This document shows, piece after piece, positions 52,341 to 61,853 of a stretch of DNA of 64,000 nt (positions within the stretch are counted from its first letter, which is position 1; each line of letters starts with the position of its first letter). The stretch is from Didemnitutus sp047777955. Its GTDB lineage: Bacteria; Verrucomicrobiota; Verrucomicrobiia; Opitutales; Opitutaceae. Where the stretch lies: assembly GCF_047777955.1 (NCBI RefSeq), contig NZ_CP180536.1, forward strand, positions 79,785-143,784, in the 5' to 3' direction. Under the pieces are notes generated by a model. The model was not told where the DNA came from and searched no databases. It saw only the letters and a program-made list of their open reading frames with translations. The position numbers and the translations under genes are program-made.

Positions 52341-53375
52341 ATGACCAAATCCCAAAGTTTCCAACACCTGGTGTCCGCAGCTATGCAAGAGTCGCAGGGC
52401 GGAGCATTGCTCCGCCCTGTGATCGAGAAAGAACTTCTCCATCATTTCATCCTGCAAGCGCTCGATGAAGCCGGCTATCTGCGCAAAGCCGTCTTCCAAG
52501 GAGGAACGTGCTTGCGGCTGTGCCACGGCGCCGAGCGATTCAGCGAAGACCTCGACTTCGCGTGCGGCCGTGGATTCGACACCGCGGACATGGCCGGCAT
52601 CACCGATTGCCTCTCGCGTAAGATTGGCGACCGTTTTGGGCTGCCGCTCACTTTCCGCGAACCGAAGCTCGCGGCCGATCGCGGCCCCCAAAGCGTGCCC
52701 GTCGCCACATGGACCGTGATCGTTCAGACGGCGCCAGAAAACCGGTCGCTGCCAAGCCAGCGGATCAAGATCGAGTTCGCCGCGGTGCCTGCGCACACAC
52801 GCGAACTCACGCCGTTGCGCACGCCGTATCGGACCATGCAGGGCATGGCCGACATTCTGATCCCCACGGAGTCGCTGACGGAGATTCTGGCAGACAAAGC
52901 GCTCGCGCTCCCGCTCTCGCTTACAAACGAGGACGGCACCAAGGCGGCACTCAACTCCCACCGAATCCGCCACCGTGACATCTGGGACATCGCGTGGCTC
53001 CTACGCCGCAACGCAGCGCTCAGTCCCGAGCTGGTGATGAGAAAGGCACAGGACTACGCCGTGCCGGCGGAGACGCTGGCGGAGCGCTATGCAGCGGCCG
53101 TAACGCAGGTGCCCCACGTGGTCCGAAGCCCCGAATACCTCGCGCAGATGCGGCGCTTTATCGAGCCCGCCACGCTCGATCGCACGCTACTGCGCACCGA
53201 TTATCTCGACTACCTCAGCCGTGAAATCACGGGCGTTCTCAACGCGGTCAGCACGAAGCTGGATACCGCGAATCCTGAAAAGAGACGGACCGCGCGCCGA
53301 GAATCGGCATCAATGCCGCCCCTTCCGCGTGCGCCGAGCAAGTCGGCCGCGGCCAAAAAGACGAAGCCCCGCTAA
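52341..53375 (+). CDS. abiEii: AbiEii-like toxin with MPPLP tail (right copy)
   Basis: 344 aa, same product as 8989-10023; tag from 53313. Confidence 0.85.
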   Translation: MTKSQSFQHLVSAAMQESQGGALLRPVIEKELLHHFILQALDEAGYLRKAVFQGGTCLRLCHGAERFSEDLDFACGRGFDTADMAGITDCLSRKIGDRFGLPLTFREPKLAADRGPQSVPVATWTVIVQTAPENRSLPSQRIKIEFAAVPAHTRELTPLRTPYRTMQGMADILIPTESLTEILADKALALPLSLTNEDGTKAALNSHRIRHRDIWDIAWLLRRNAALSPELVMRKAQDYAVPAETLAERYAAAVTQVPHVVRSPEYLAQMRRFIEPATLDRTLLRTDYLDYLSREITGVLNAVSTKLDTANPEKRRTARRESASMPPLPRAPSKSAAAKKTKPR

Positions 53376-53391
53376 ACGGTAACGCTTCCCA

Positions 53392-54162
53392 ATGGATCAA
53401 AAGAACTCCGCCATTACCGAGGCGATGATCGAGGAGATCATCGCCAGGCACTTCAACTCTTTGCCGGAAGGGCAGGCAATGCAGCAGTGTCCCGTTTACG
53501 AGCGCCGTGTGGATGTCTTGGCGCTCTCCGGCGCTGAACTCTGGGCGATCGAAGCGAAGCTCAGTGACTGGCGACGAGCAGTGCAGCAAGCGTTCATCAA
53601 TCTGCCTGCATCAGACCGATCCTTCATCGCGATCTGGGAACCGAACGTCGGCCGCGTGGATCTCGCGGTCCTCGATCACTACAGCGTCGGACTAATCAGC
53701 GTCGGCACGTCGCCGGCGACGTGCGCGATCGTGCACATGCCATCTGAGAGTCCGCACCGGAACAGCATCATGATCGACCGGCTGAAGGCGCGATTCGCAA
53801 CCGAGGGGGCAAAGCTACGGGACGCCGGCAAGCTTGCCGGCGCGCCCTCCGCGAAGCCCCCGCTCTTCATTCCGTTGAAGCGTGCTTTTTTCGATGCCTT
53901 CGAGAGGGGGGCCAAAACCACGGAATACCGCATCTATGGTCCGCGGTGGAATGAATCAACCTGCCCGGTGGGCCGGCCTGTGGTCCTGTCGCTGGGCTAC
54001 GGCAAAGCGCATCGACTGCACGGGACAATCCGCAGCTTCACACGCATGAAGAGGCCAGAGAAGCTGCCTGGCTGGATCGAGTGCTACGGCGCCGGCGAGG
54101 GCCGCGTCGCCGCGTGCATCGAGATCAACGTGAGCCGCGAGCCTTTGGGGCATCCGCTCTGA
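53392..54162 (+). CDS. Nuclease-ASCH fusion (right copy)
   Basis: 256 aa, same product as 8202-8972; converges with the gene ending at 54125. Confidence 0.6.
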   Translation: MDQKNSAITEAMIEEIIARHFNSLPEGQAMQQCPVYERRVDVLALSGAELWAIEAKLSDWRRAVQQAFINLPASDRSFIAIWEPNVGRVDLAVLDHYSVGLISVGTSPATCAIVHMPSESPHRNSIMIDRLKARFATEGAKLRDAGKLAGAPSAKPPLFIPLKRAFFDAFERGAKTTEYRIYGPRWNESTCPVGRPVVLSLGYGKAHRLHGTIRSFTRMKRPEKLPGWIECYGAGEGRVAACIEINVSREPLGHPL

Positions 54163-54586
54163 CGATCGGTAATGGTGCCGCGGGCGCCTGCTGAACTTGC
54201 CCAAGGCCTTTAAGCGGCTTCCACGTTTCGCGCCGCCCGTAGAGCCGGGTGATCGTCTCGCGATCGGATTCAAGCGCGGTGTCGAAGGCGATCGCTTGGG
54301 ATCGCCCGTCCACCTCGCGCAGCCACGGATCAACAACAAACCGGCCATCAACCAGCGCGAAATCGTGCCCGCCACAATCTCGCGCTACTTCTGAGCCGGG
54401 GTTCTCGCTCTCGAAGAAACCAACTACTGCAACTCGCTCCGCACCCAAAACCTTCCGCACGTGCTCTGCGTAAGCCGTGCATTCGCACGCGCTACGCCCG
54501 GAGTCGGTGAAAATGCCACCGTTGTCGCTCTCAACGATCGGCCACGGGAATTTCTCAAACTGCCGCTGGAGTGATTCCTTCGTCAC
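54125..54586 (-). CDS. Possible cysteine hydrolase (right copy)
   Basis: 153 aa, GTG start, same product as 7778-8239. Confidence 0.55.
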   Translation of the reverse strand: MTKESLQRQFEKFPWPIVESDNGGIFTDSGRSACECTAYAEHVRKVLGAERVAVVGFFESENPGSEVARDCGGHDFALVDGRFVVDPWLREVDGRSQAIAFDTALESDRETITRLYGRRETWKPLKGLGQVQQAPAAPLPIVRADAPKARGSR

Positions 54587-54605
54587 GCCGAGCCCACCGC
54601 GGTCA

Positions 54606-54851
54606 TCAAGCGGCTTTAGATTGGAGCCACGCCAGCGCTTGATCGCTGGCCTCCTTCGCCGTCGGGCAGGTGTATTTCTGCGGCATCATCACGCCGGCGA
54701 TTTCGACACGCCAGCAGAGGTCCAGACTGTCGCCGGCGACATCGGGCTTAACCTCAACGCCAGATGGACGCTGTGCAGCGCGGAGCAGCCGTGCTGCGCG
54801 CTCTTCAACGGTCGTGAGCTTTGCGTATTCGGCTTTTTCTTTGGGCTTCAT
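54606..54851 (-). CDS. Small hypothetical protein (right copy)
   Basis: 81 aa, same product as 7513-7758. Confidence 0.65.
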   Translation of the reverse strand: MKPKEKAEYAKLTTVEERAARLLRAAQRPSGVEVKPDVAGDSLDLCWRVEIAGVMMPQKYTCPTAKEASDQALAWLQSKAA

Positions 54852-54874
54852 GTTCGCTCCTCCAATCGCAGTTT

Positions 54875-55222
54875 TCAGACTCGCGACGCTCGCGCGAGCG
54901 TCGCACGCATGGCGTCGAACCGATCGGACTCCTCGGGTGAGAGTGTCGCTTGCGCGACCATTTCGTCAGCCGTGAGGCCAACCATGTCGGCGCAGGCCTC
55001 CGCCAACGTCAGCGCGAGCATGTCGAGATCTTCATCGCTCAGATCATCGCCGACGGGCGACTCGGTAAGCAAAGCGCTCAAGACCTTCGTTGCTTCTTCG
55101 ATGTCGAGTCTGGTCAATTCGGCCGCAACGGCAGGGTAAGTGTCTGCCATCCGACGGAGGACGGGTTCCGCGTTTTTGGGGCTGTGCGTGTTCACGAGGG
55201 TGGGGAAGGGGATTGGGTTCAT
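54875..55222 (-). CDS. Small acidic protein (right copy)
   Basis: 115 aa from ATG 55222, same product as 7142-7489. Confidence 0.65.
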   Translation of the reverse strand: MNPIPFPTLVNTHSPKNAEPVLRRMADTYPAVAAELTRLDIEEATKVLSALLTESPVGDDLSDEDLDMLALTLAEACADMVGLTADEMVAQATLSPEESDRFDAMRATLARASRV

Positions 55223-57417
55223 CGACGTTGCGTTCTGGTTGCGGCGTTTCCTGCGGCCGTCGGAAGCGGCGGCATCGCCGGCGCCGCCTCGCGGATCACC
55301 GTGGGAAGGTGTTGTTGGAGTTTCCGAAGAACGGTTCCGAGCTGCTGGCCCAGACTGCTGCGCTCGACATCCTGCGGGTAGGCCTCGCCAAAGGTGCCTT
55401 GCACGAGGAATGGACTGCTGCGTCCGTCCTGGCTCTTTAGAGCGTCGTAGGTCACTGCCTCGAACGCCCGGGCGAACATTTCGTGAGGTAGCGCATAGTA
55501 GCGTTTTTTCTCGCCATCGAGGCTGCGGCACGCCGCCACGTATTTAGTTTCCTCGGTGCGCGGGGGGCCTTGCCACTCTTCCGGCTTTGCGAGGGCCACC
55601 GTGAGCGCGTCGCTCGTGCGGCGCAGATGGTGGGAGAAGTAACCCAGGTTGTTGTCGATCCACGCCGTGTTGCCCTTGCGGCCAGCGCGCTGCCGAATAA
55701 GCGCGCATGTTTCTTCCACGGTGAAGATGTCGTGACGCGCGCCAGGCATGACGAATTTGTCGAGGTGCGGCTTCAACTCGTCGGCGATCACTTGCGCCTC
55801 CTCGGGAGTGCGTCCGTTCTGGATGCAGAGATTCGGAATCGTCCTGTAAATCAGAGCCACCTGGTTGACCGCATTGCGCAGCACTTCGTCGTGGCTCTTC
55901 TGTGCGTCGCGGATGAGATCGGCGCGCGTGTAGGGGTAGGTGACGCGCCAGATGGTTTCCATCGCGGCGCGAATCTCGCGGATGTAGCGCACTTCGTCCG
56001 ATTCCTGAGCAAGAGGGACCAATCGCCGAAGTTCGCAGTTGGAGAGCATCACGCCGAGGTCTGTCGTCTTGCTGACGATCCCAAGCGCATGCGCCCGATT
56101 CCCGAGATAGTGGTCGAGCGCGTGGGCCCACTCGTGAGCCAGGCAGCCCTCGCCACTCGGCTTGGTAAGGTTGATAACTTCACGGCCCGGCTCGTAGTGC
56201 GCCGCAGCCCAACCGCCACGGCCGCGGGCGCCAAACGCGATCGCTAGTTTGCCGCCCAACGAAAGCGACTCAGGAGTCCAGCCGTAGATTTCTGCCAAGT
56301 CCCGGAACGCATCATAGCCGCGATCGAGGACTTCCTGGCGCTCCTGCTGATTGACCCACAGGCCGAACTCGCCGCCGCGAAGCGCGAAGTCGTGGAGATA
56401 GTCGTTGCCGACGACGACGCGGCCAGCGCGCCAGTCCGGGCCGTTGCGGCGGTATCCGTCATCAACGACCGCGCCTTTGGCGCGGGCCAGCGTGGCATCA
56501 CGCTTCGCTTTGGCGGCGGCGCGCTTCTCCGTGAAGCGGCCCTCCGCCGCCTTGCGCAGCGCAGCCTTCGCCTCCTGCTCATCCTTGAACGTCACGCCCA
56601 CGAGAGCCGCGAGCGGACCGCGGCGAAGGTAGTCGTAACGATATGACGGTGCGGGGCTGTCGTATTCGCCGAGGCCAAATCCTCCATCCGGGAGCGGCAC
56701 GATGCTGAAGCTCTGTTTCCGCAGCCATGCCTCCGCCAGTGATGTCCCGTTGGGCCATTCCTTGTTCTTGAGAAGCAGCCGGCGCGTGGTGCGATCGAGC
56801 TGGCCGATCCCGAAAGAGGAGAACGTTTCCTGCATCGAATAGACGGTGCGCCAATCGAAGCTCATGGGGCCATTACGCCACTCGTCCAAGCGGCTTCCGG
56901 CCGAGGAGCGCCAGCTCACCGATCTCTCCGGGTTCATCTCGACGTGGCTCAGATAAACCGCCGCGTCCTCATGGTTGCGATAGGCCTGCGACAGTTCCGC
57001 CGGCGTCTTGCCCTGCTGACAAATCGCCTTCGCGGTGTTGATCGCGCTGACGAACAGCTCGCATGCAGAAACGCGAATTTCCTCAGCCGCGGTCGCAATC
57101 ACCTGCGGAGCCGAAGGGAATGCGTCGCGCATCATCTTCACCATCGCAGCGGCTTCACGCGTGTAACCGCTGGCGATCAGCGCCGCGTAGTCTGGCGTCG
57201 GCCAAACCATGTCCTTGCGCACGAGTTTGTCGCGCTCGACGGCCGTAAGCGTGGCGATGTCATCGAGGCGGAAATTGCCGCGGAGGTCCTTCCGCGCACC
57301 GCCAATCTTCTTGCCGAAGTCGGTGATGCGCCCGGGGATGCAGGGAGAGGTGTATTCATTCAGGCTTTCATTATCGGCACACACGGCGAAGCCGGCTTGC
57401 CACGGTTTACGATTCAT
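55219..57417 (-). CDS. LPD5/LPD1 polyvalent protein with MPPLP tail (right copy)
   Basis: 732 aa. Same product as 4947-7145 except for the N-terminus: with four C in the variable run, the frame opens at ATG 57417 (MNRKPWQAGFAVCADNESLN) and joins GRITDFGKKIGGARKDLRGN. HEWAH lies at about residue 420. Confidence 0.8.
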   Translation of the reverse strand: MNRKPWQAGFAVCADNESLNEYTSPCIPGRITDFGKKIGGARKDLRGNFRLDDIATLTAVERDKLVRKDMVWPTPDYAALIASGYTREAAAMVKMMRDAFPSAPQVIATAAEEIRVSACELFVSAINTAKAICQQGKTPAELSQAYRNHEDAAVYLSHVEMNPERSVSWRSSAGSRLDEWRNGPMSFDWRTVYSMQETFSSFGIGQLDRTTRRLLLKNKEWPNGTSLAEAWLRKQSFSIVPLPDGGFGLGEYDSPAPSYRYDYLRRGPLAALVGVTFKDEQEAKAALRKAAEGRFTEKRAAAKAKRDATLARAKGAVVDDGYRRNGPDWRAGRVVVGNDYLHDFALRGGEFGLWVNQQERQEVLDRGYDAFRDLAEIYGWTPESLSLGGKLAIAFGARGRGGWAAAHYEPGREVINLTKPSGEGCLAHEWAHALDHYLGNRAHALGIVSKTTDLGVMLSNCELRRLVPLAQESDEVRYIREIRAAMETIWRVTYPYTRADLIRDAQKSHDEVLRNAVNQVALIYRTIPNLCIQNGRTPEEAQVIADELKPHLDKFVMPGARHDIFTVEETCALIRQRAGRKGNTAWIDNNLGYFSHHLRRTSDALTVALAKPEEWQGPPRTEETKYVAACRSLDGEKKRYYALPHEMFARAFEAVTYDALKSQDGRSSPFLVQGTFGEAYPQDVERSSLGQQLGTVLRKLQQHLPTVIREAAPAMPPLPTAAGNAATRTQRR

Positions 57418-57426
57418 TCCCCGTCT

Positions 57427-57612
57427 TTAGCCCTCATGCGCGGCCCAATGGAGGCCGTAGAACGCGAGGGATGCCGCCTGATCGGCGCGCAACTGGTCGA
57501 TCTCCACCGCGGAGATCGGCACGCTGACCGGCTCAGCGAGCAGCGAGGGTTTTCCCGCTGCGGGGGCCGTGCGAGGGGAGGGGGGGCATGGGTTGGGATC
57601 GTTGCTGCTCAT
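57427..57612 (-). CDS. Small overlapping hypothetical protein (right copy)
   Basis: 61 aa, same product as 4751-4936. Confidence 0.4.
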   Translation of the reverse strand: MSSNDPNPCPPSPRTAPAAGKPSLLAEPVSVPISAVEIDQLRADQAASLAFYGLHWAAHEG

Positions 57613-58318
57613 GGCGGATTTCGTTGATGAAAGCATCCAGGCTCTGCGCCTTGAAAATCAGTTTCGCCTCGCTCTCCGTGAGGCACTGAACATTTCCCTC
57701 GTAGATTCCGAGGCCTGCGAGCATGCGCGAAACGTTCTCCATCCCGTGCTTCTGATCGAGAGCCACGAAAGTCTCCCGTGTAATCGGGAGCGTGCGCCCG
57801 TCGCTCATGGCACGACTCGGCGTGTAGGCGAGGGTAGCGACCGCTACGACCGAAGCCCGCTGCTGATAAACAAACTGCCGCAGCTCGGAAATCGTTCCGC
57901 CCTGTGTCGCGACATCATCGAGCAGGACATAGTTGCGGCCGGCATCGAGGTGGCCGGCATACTCGGCGCGGTGCGCGAAACGATACGCCGCCCCCCTGCC
58001 GGTGTGAGCAGGCTTGTTGGTCTTTACCACGCCTTGCTGAAGCGGCAATCCACTGCGCGTGGAGAACAGCGAAGCGAATGCGTAGGGGATCTGGTTCCCG
58101 TTCTCCGCGGTCGGACTAGCGACGACGACTAGCCCCGCGCCTGGGTATCGCAGCCCGACGGCGCGCATAAGATCGCGATCGGCGATCGAATCCACCAAAC
58201 GCACGGCGGCCGTTCGGTCGCCGTGCTTCGCGGCCTCGAAGTCAGGATGTCCGCTTACCTGCTCGACGGTAGCCGTCGAGTAGATGCGCGGAAATCCTTT
58301 GGGCCACGGAAAGACCAT
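57533..58318 (-). CDS. Phosphoribosyltransferase-like MPPLP protein (right copy)
   Basis: 261 aa, same product as 4045-4830. Confidence 0.75.
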   Translation of the reverse strand: MVFPWPKGFPRIYSTATVEQVSGHPDFEAAKHGDRTAAVRLVDSIADRDLMRAVGLRYPGAGLVVVASPTAENGNQIPYAFASLFSTRSGLPLQQGVVKTNKPAHTGRGAAYRFAHRAEYAGHLDAGRNYVLLDDVATQGGTISELRQFVYQQRASVVAVATLAYTPSRAMSDGRTLPITRETFVALDQKHGMENVSRMLAGLGIYEGNVQCLTESEAKLIFKAQSLDAFINEIRHEQQRSQPMPPLPSHGPRSGKTLAAR

Positions 58319-58323
58319 CGTGC

Positions 58324-59130
58324 TTACTTGTGCCCGAGGTAAACGTAAACGTCACAGGTGCCGTTGCTGGGCGTCGCCCAGACGACACGGCCGCGGTTCT
58401 GAGCCGAACCGGAGGCGGAGGCATCCAGGAGCTGCGGGTTGTATTTTTGGGCCAACAGGTAGGCGTCGGCCGCCGACGCACCCTTGATGACGGCGCTGAC
58501 GACGACGACGGAGGCGGGCAGATTGTTGACGCCATCGAGCAGGAAGTTCGCGCCGTTCGCCGCATTGGGCGCCGTCGCCGGAATGCTCGTCATCGTCTCG
58601 ATCCTGGAAATCGGCGACCAGTTGTGCGCCGGCGTGGCGGTGTCTGGGCTGACGGAAAAGACGCGCGTGGTGGGCGACCAGAGCAGGTCGGCGCTCGTGG
58701 TGGTCCAGCCCGTCGGCAGCCTCGTCTGGCTGCCCATCGGCGGGGCGAAGAACGTGTTCACGATGCCGGCGCCGATCAGCACCTGGTCGAACCGCGCCGC
58801 GTTCGCGAAATTCGCGGCCGTCGCCGTGGCGAGGGTGCCAGTCGCATTTGCTGTGACCTCAGCGGCCGAAGCCGAATGCGAAATTGGGAACGTGCCCATG
58901 CCGCTGGTCTGGTCAAACTGACCGACCGCATTCGCGTAGGTCTGGAGCATGTTGTAGGTGGAATCGACACGGTTGTTTTGCCGGATCGTCTTGAACGTCG
59001 GGATGCCGATCGCGGCGATGATGCCGCCGATGATGAGCGTCACGAGGAGCACTTCGATCAGGGTGTAGCCCTTATTGGACTTGAGCGGCGAACGCCGCGG
59101 TTGCTGGACAGGTTGCGTTTTCATTTTCAT
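58324..59130 (-). CDS. Type IV pilin-like protein (right copy)
   Basis: 268 aa, same product as 3233-4039. Confidence 0.8.
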   Translation of the reverse strand: MKMKTQPVQQPRRSPLKSNKGYTLIEVLLVTLIIGGIIAAIGIPTFKTIRQNNRVDSTYNMLQTYANAVGQFDQTSGMGTFPISHSASAAEVTANATGTLATATAANFANAARFDQVLIGAGIVNTFFAPPMGSQTRLPTGWTTTSADLLWSPTTRVFSVSPDTATPAHNWSPISRIETMTSIPATAPNAANGANFLLDGVNNLPASVVVVSAVIKGASAADAYLLAQKYNPQLLDASASGSAQNRGRVVWATPSNGTCDVYVYLGHK

Positions 59131-59149
59131 CAGTGGGTTGGAACGAAAT

Positions 59150-59716
59150 TCAGCGGATACCAGGGCCGCGCAGACCCAGGCCCATCTGTTGCTCTCTCGT
59201 CGCCCGTGCAGCGTGCTCGCTCGATGCGATCAGCGGGACCAACTCCCACGCTTGCTTTAGCACGTTGACCACGAGCTGGTGAATGCCGCGGACAGACTCC
59301 TCGCGGTTGCCCGCGATGTTCAGAGTCGCCGGCTGATGCTCGACAAGAAATTGCGCGACGGCCTCCGCCGATCGCCGCGAGAAATCCCCTCCCATCGGAG
59401 GACGGATCAGGAGGAACGGTTTCTCCTGCGATCGGCACTGAGAAACGGTCAAACCCGAGCCCGGTGACATCGCCGGCGTCAGGTTGAAGATGATCGTGGC
59501 GTCCGCATCGCGAATGTTGAACTTCGTGCGTTGCTCGTAGCCGCTGGTCTCCGTCTCCTGGAGGTTGTAGTGGCCGGGCACTACGCCGTCCTGTGAGCGC
59601 CGTCCCTTCGGGCACCAGCCGCCGTGCGCAATCCCCGCGGCGATGGCGAAATCCAGACCGGCGCGATCGGCACCAGTCTGGCCGCCCGAAATGATCTTGG
59701 CCGGCAGGGAGATCAT
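59150..59716 (-). CDS. YpsA/molybdenum-carrier-like (SLOG-type) protein
   Basis: 188 aa, intact in this arm. The N-terminus IISGGQTGADRAGLDFAIAA is the glycine-rich nucleotide-binding loop of the putative molybdenum-carrier/cpYpsA family, close to the SLOG fold. Further landmarks are GGWCPKGRRSQDG, NIRDADATIIFNL and the C-terminal LNIAGNREESVRGIHQ. The family binds nucleotides or related ligands and is common on plasmids and phages; its reaction is not settled. Its start overlaps the lipoprotein stop (ATGA), so it is translated with the T4SS genes. Confidence 0.8.
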   Translation of the reverse strand: MISLPAKIISGGQTGADRAGLDFAIAAGIAHGGWCPKGRRSQDGVVPGHYNLQETETSGYEQRTKFNIRDADATIIFNLTPAMSPGSGLTVSQCRSQEKPFLLIRPPMGGDFSRRSAEAVAQFLVEHQPATLNIAGNREESVRGIHQLVVNVLKQAWELVPLIASSEHAARATREQQMGLGLRGPGIR

Positions 59717-60321
59717 TTTTTCTCCTCTGCCTTCGCCTTCGCAGCCTTGGCTGCCTCGATCTCCGCGTTAAGCTGCGCGTTTTTCGTTTCGAGGGCCTTG
59801 ATGTATGCGGCCTGTCCCTCGACCTGCTTAGCAAGTGCAATCGTGTTCTGCTGCATCGCATCGCTCGCGCGCTTCAACTCATTCGTGCGCACCGCCAGGG
59901 CTTGGTAGAGCTGTTGGTTGCGGGCGTTCTGCTCGCGACTGCGCATCAGCTCGATCGCCAGTTCCTGCTCCAGCATGGCCGGCTGATATGTAACTTCGCC
60001 GTGTTGCGGGTTGCCGAGCACGAAGCGCATCGAGGACGGCGGCGCCGCAACGGCGCGCGGATCGGTTTCTTTCCGCATGACGACTTTCCCGTCCACGATG
60101 TAGCCGCGATAGACGCCCGGCAGCACGACATCACCCTGCCACTCCACGCCCAATTCATTCGTCTTCGTCGTCTCTGGCGACGCCGGCGGGTCGATCTTAT
60201 TCAGCGTGCCCTCGGATACGGGACTCACCGGACGATTGCGCGGCGTGTGCGCCGTGTTGCTGGCGCAACCGCCGACAGACAGTGCGAGAATCAGAAGTGA
60301 GAAGATGAGGCGGAGTTTCAT
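59713..60321 (-). CDS. T4SS operon lipoprotein (right copy)
   Basis: 202 aa, same product as 2043-2651. Confidence 0.8.
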   Translation of the reverse strand: MKLRLIFSLLILALSVGGCASNTAHTPRNRPVSPVSEGTLNKIDPPASPETTKTNELGVEWQGDVVLPGVYRGYIVDGKVVMRKETDPRAVAAPPSSMRFVLGNPQHGEVTYQPAMLEQELAIELMRSREQNARNQQLYQALAVRTNELKRASDAMQQNTIALAKQVEGQAAYIKALETKNAQLNAEIEAAKAAKAKAEEKK

Positions 60322-60323
60322 GG

Positions 60324-61853
60324 TCAGCGATTCAGGGGAGACGCATCGGCCGCGGTGGGCATCTTGAGCCCAACCTTGGCGGCCAACGGATCGAGTGATT
60401 GGTCGATGAAGAGGTAGAATTCCTTGCCACCTGGAACTCGCACATAAGAACCGTTCTGCGCGATGTCCTCAGCGATTCGTTGCGCGTAGGTGTTAAGCAG
60501 GTTCGTCGTGCCTTGGCTGACGGCATTGATCGCCGCGTTGCGCGGCGTGGCTTCGGGTTGTGTTGAACCGGTGTTACCGACGGGCTCACGGGTCTGCATC
60601 GTCTGTCCAGCGCCGGAGGCGAGGCCGGAGAGTGCTGCACTGGCGAACAGCTTCAGCTCCTCGTTATCGGTTGTGCGGATCGTGTCGCCAGTGAGGCCGA
60701 CGCCACCGTCGCCGATGCCCCACGAACGCGGCCGACCGGAGGCATCAACAACCATCTCCTGGCGATCGAGCGCTTGCGCGCGGATCGCCAGCTCGCGCCC
60801 GTTGGTGCGGCCATCCTGTTCGGGCAAGACCATGATCCATTCGTTGCTGTCGAGGATGCGCCCGAGTTTGTTGCCATCGCGGCGCGTCCCGCCGACGCGG
60901 GAGAAAATTTCCGTGTTCGCGGGAATGATGAGCACGCCATTCCACCAAAGGTCTTCCATGACCATCGCCACGATCGGGGCACCCGTGTTGATGCTGTCCA
61001 CGGTGAACACGAGCCGGCACTTGAGCAGGCGCCCGTAGGGCGCGAATTCTGCCGGCGTGTTGCTGCTACCGTTCGCTGTCGCAACTGCGCTCGGCGTCGC
61101 GATCGTCTGCTGAGTTGATCGCTGGGCCGCAGCCGCAGCGCTGCCCGCGGCCGGTTGGGCAGTTTGCTGAGGACTCGATTCCCACTCGGCACCGAGCACT
61201 TCACGCAACCGGGCTCGATCGCCTTTCGGCGGGGGCGCTACGGCCCCCGAGGGCGCGCCGGCGAGTTCGCTGCGACCCGACACTGGTTCAAGCGAAGCGC
61301 CTGCGCCGCCTGGCTGGGCAGTCGGCACGGAACCATCTGCGCGCGGAGGGCGCGGCGTGTCGCGGTTGTAAGACTGCCCGGCGGCTTTGTCCTGGTTCTT
61401 TTCCGACTTCACATCGGCAGCTCCGGCAGTGCGATCAGGGTAGGAGGGTGCAGGCGATCCTGCGGCAGCAGAATCCAGATCGTCGTTCGGCGCCTGCTGA
61501 CCGCGCGGGTCCACGCGCTGCTGATTTTGCGGCGGCGTTTGCTGGGAAGTCGTCTCCTTCTTCACTTTCTCGGGGCGGAGGTGGCCAACCACGGCCAAGC
61601 CGATCAGCACGATGCCCAGCGCAAGCAACACGCGTTGGCGGGCGCTGATTCGCTTCACCCACGCAAACCGGCCTTCTTTGGGCTCGTCGCCAGGATCGAG
61701 CAGCACGGACGGGGGAACCGGTGTCGCGCCCTCGGCGGCCGTCGGCAGCGGGGGCAATTCCGAGGATTGAGTCCCTGGCGCCGCGGCACCGCCGCCACGA
61801 TCAGGTTGCTTCCGCTCAGGTTTGCGATTCCGACCAAAGGACGGGAACTTCAT
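60324..61853 (-). CDS. VirB10/TrbI-like protein (right copy)
   Basis: 509 aa, same product as 511-2040. Start overlaps the VirB9-like stop by 4 bp. Confidence 0.85.
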   Translation of the reverse strand: MKFPSFGRNRKPERKQPDRGGGAAAPGTQSSELPPLPTAAEGATPVPPSVLLDPGDEPKEGRFAWVKRISARQRVLLALGIVLIGLAVVGHLRPEKVKKETTSQQTPPQNQQRVDPRGQQAPNDDLDSAAAGSPAPSYPDRTAGAADVKSEKNQDKAAGQSYNRDTPRPPRADGSVPTAQPGGAGASLEPVSGRSELAGAPSGAVAPPPKGDRARLREVLGAEWESSPQQTAQPAAGSAAAAAQRSTQQTIATPSAVATANGSSNTPAEFAPYGRLLKCRLVFTVDSINTGAPIVAMVMEDLWWNGVLIIPANTEIFSRVGGTRRDGNKLGRILDSNEWIMVLPEQDGRTNGRELAIRAQALDRQEMVVDASGRPRSWGIGDGGVGLTGDTIRTTDNEELKLFASAALSGLASGAGQTMQTREPVGNTGSTQPEATPRNAAINAVSQGTTNLLNTYAQRIAEDIAQNGSYVRVPGGKEFYLFIDQSLDPLAAKVGLKMPTAADASPLNR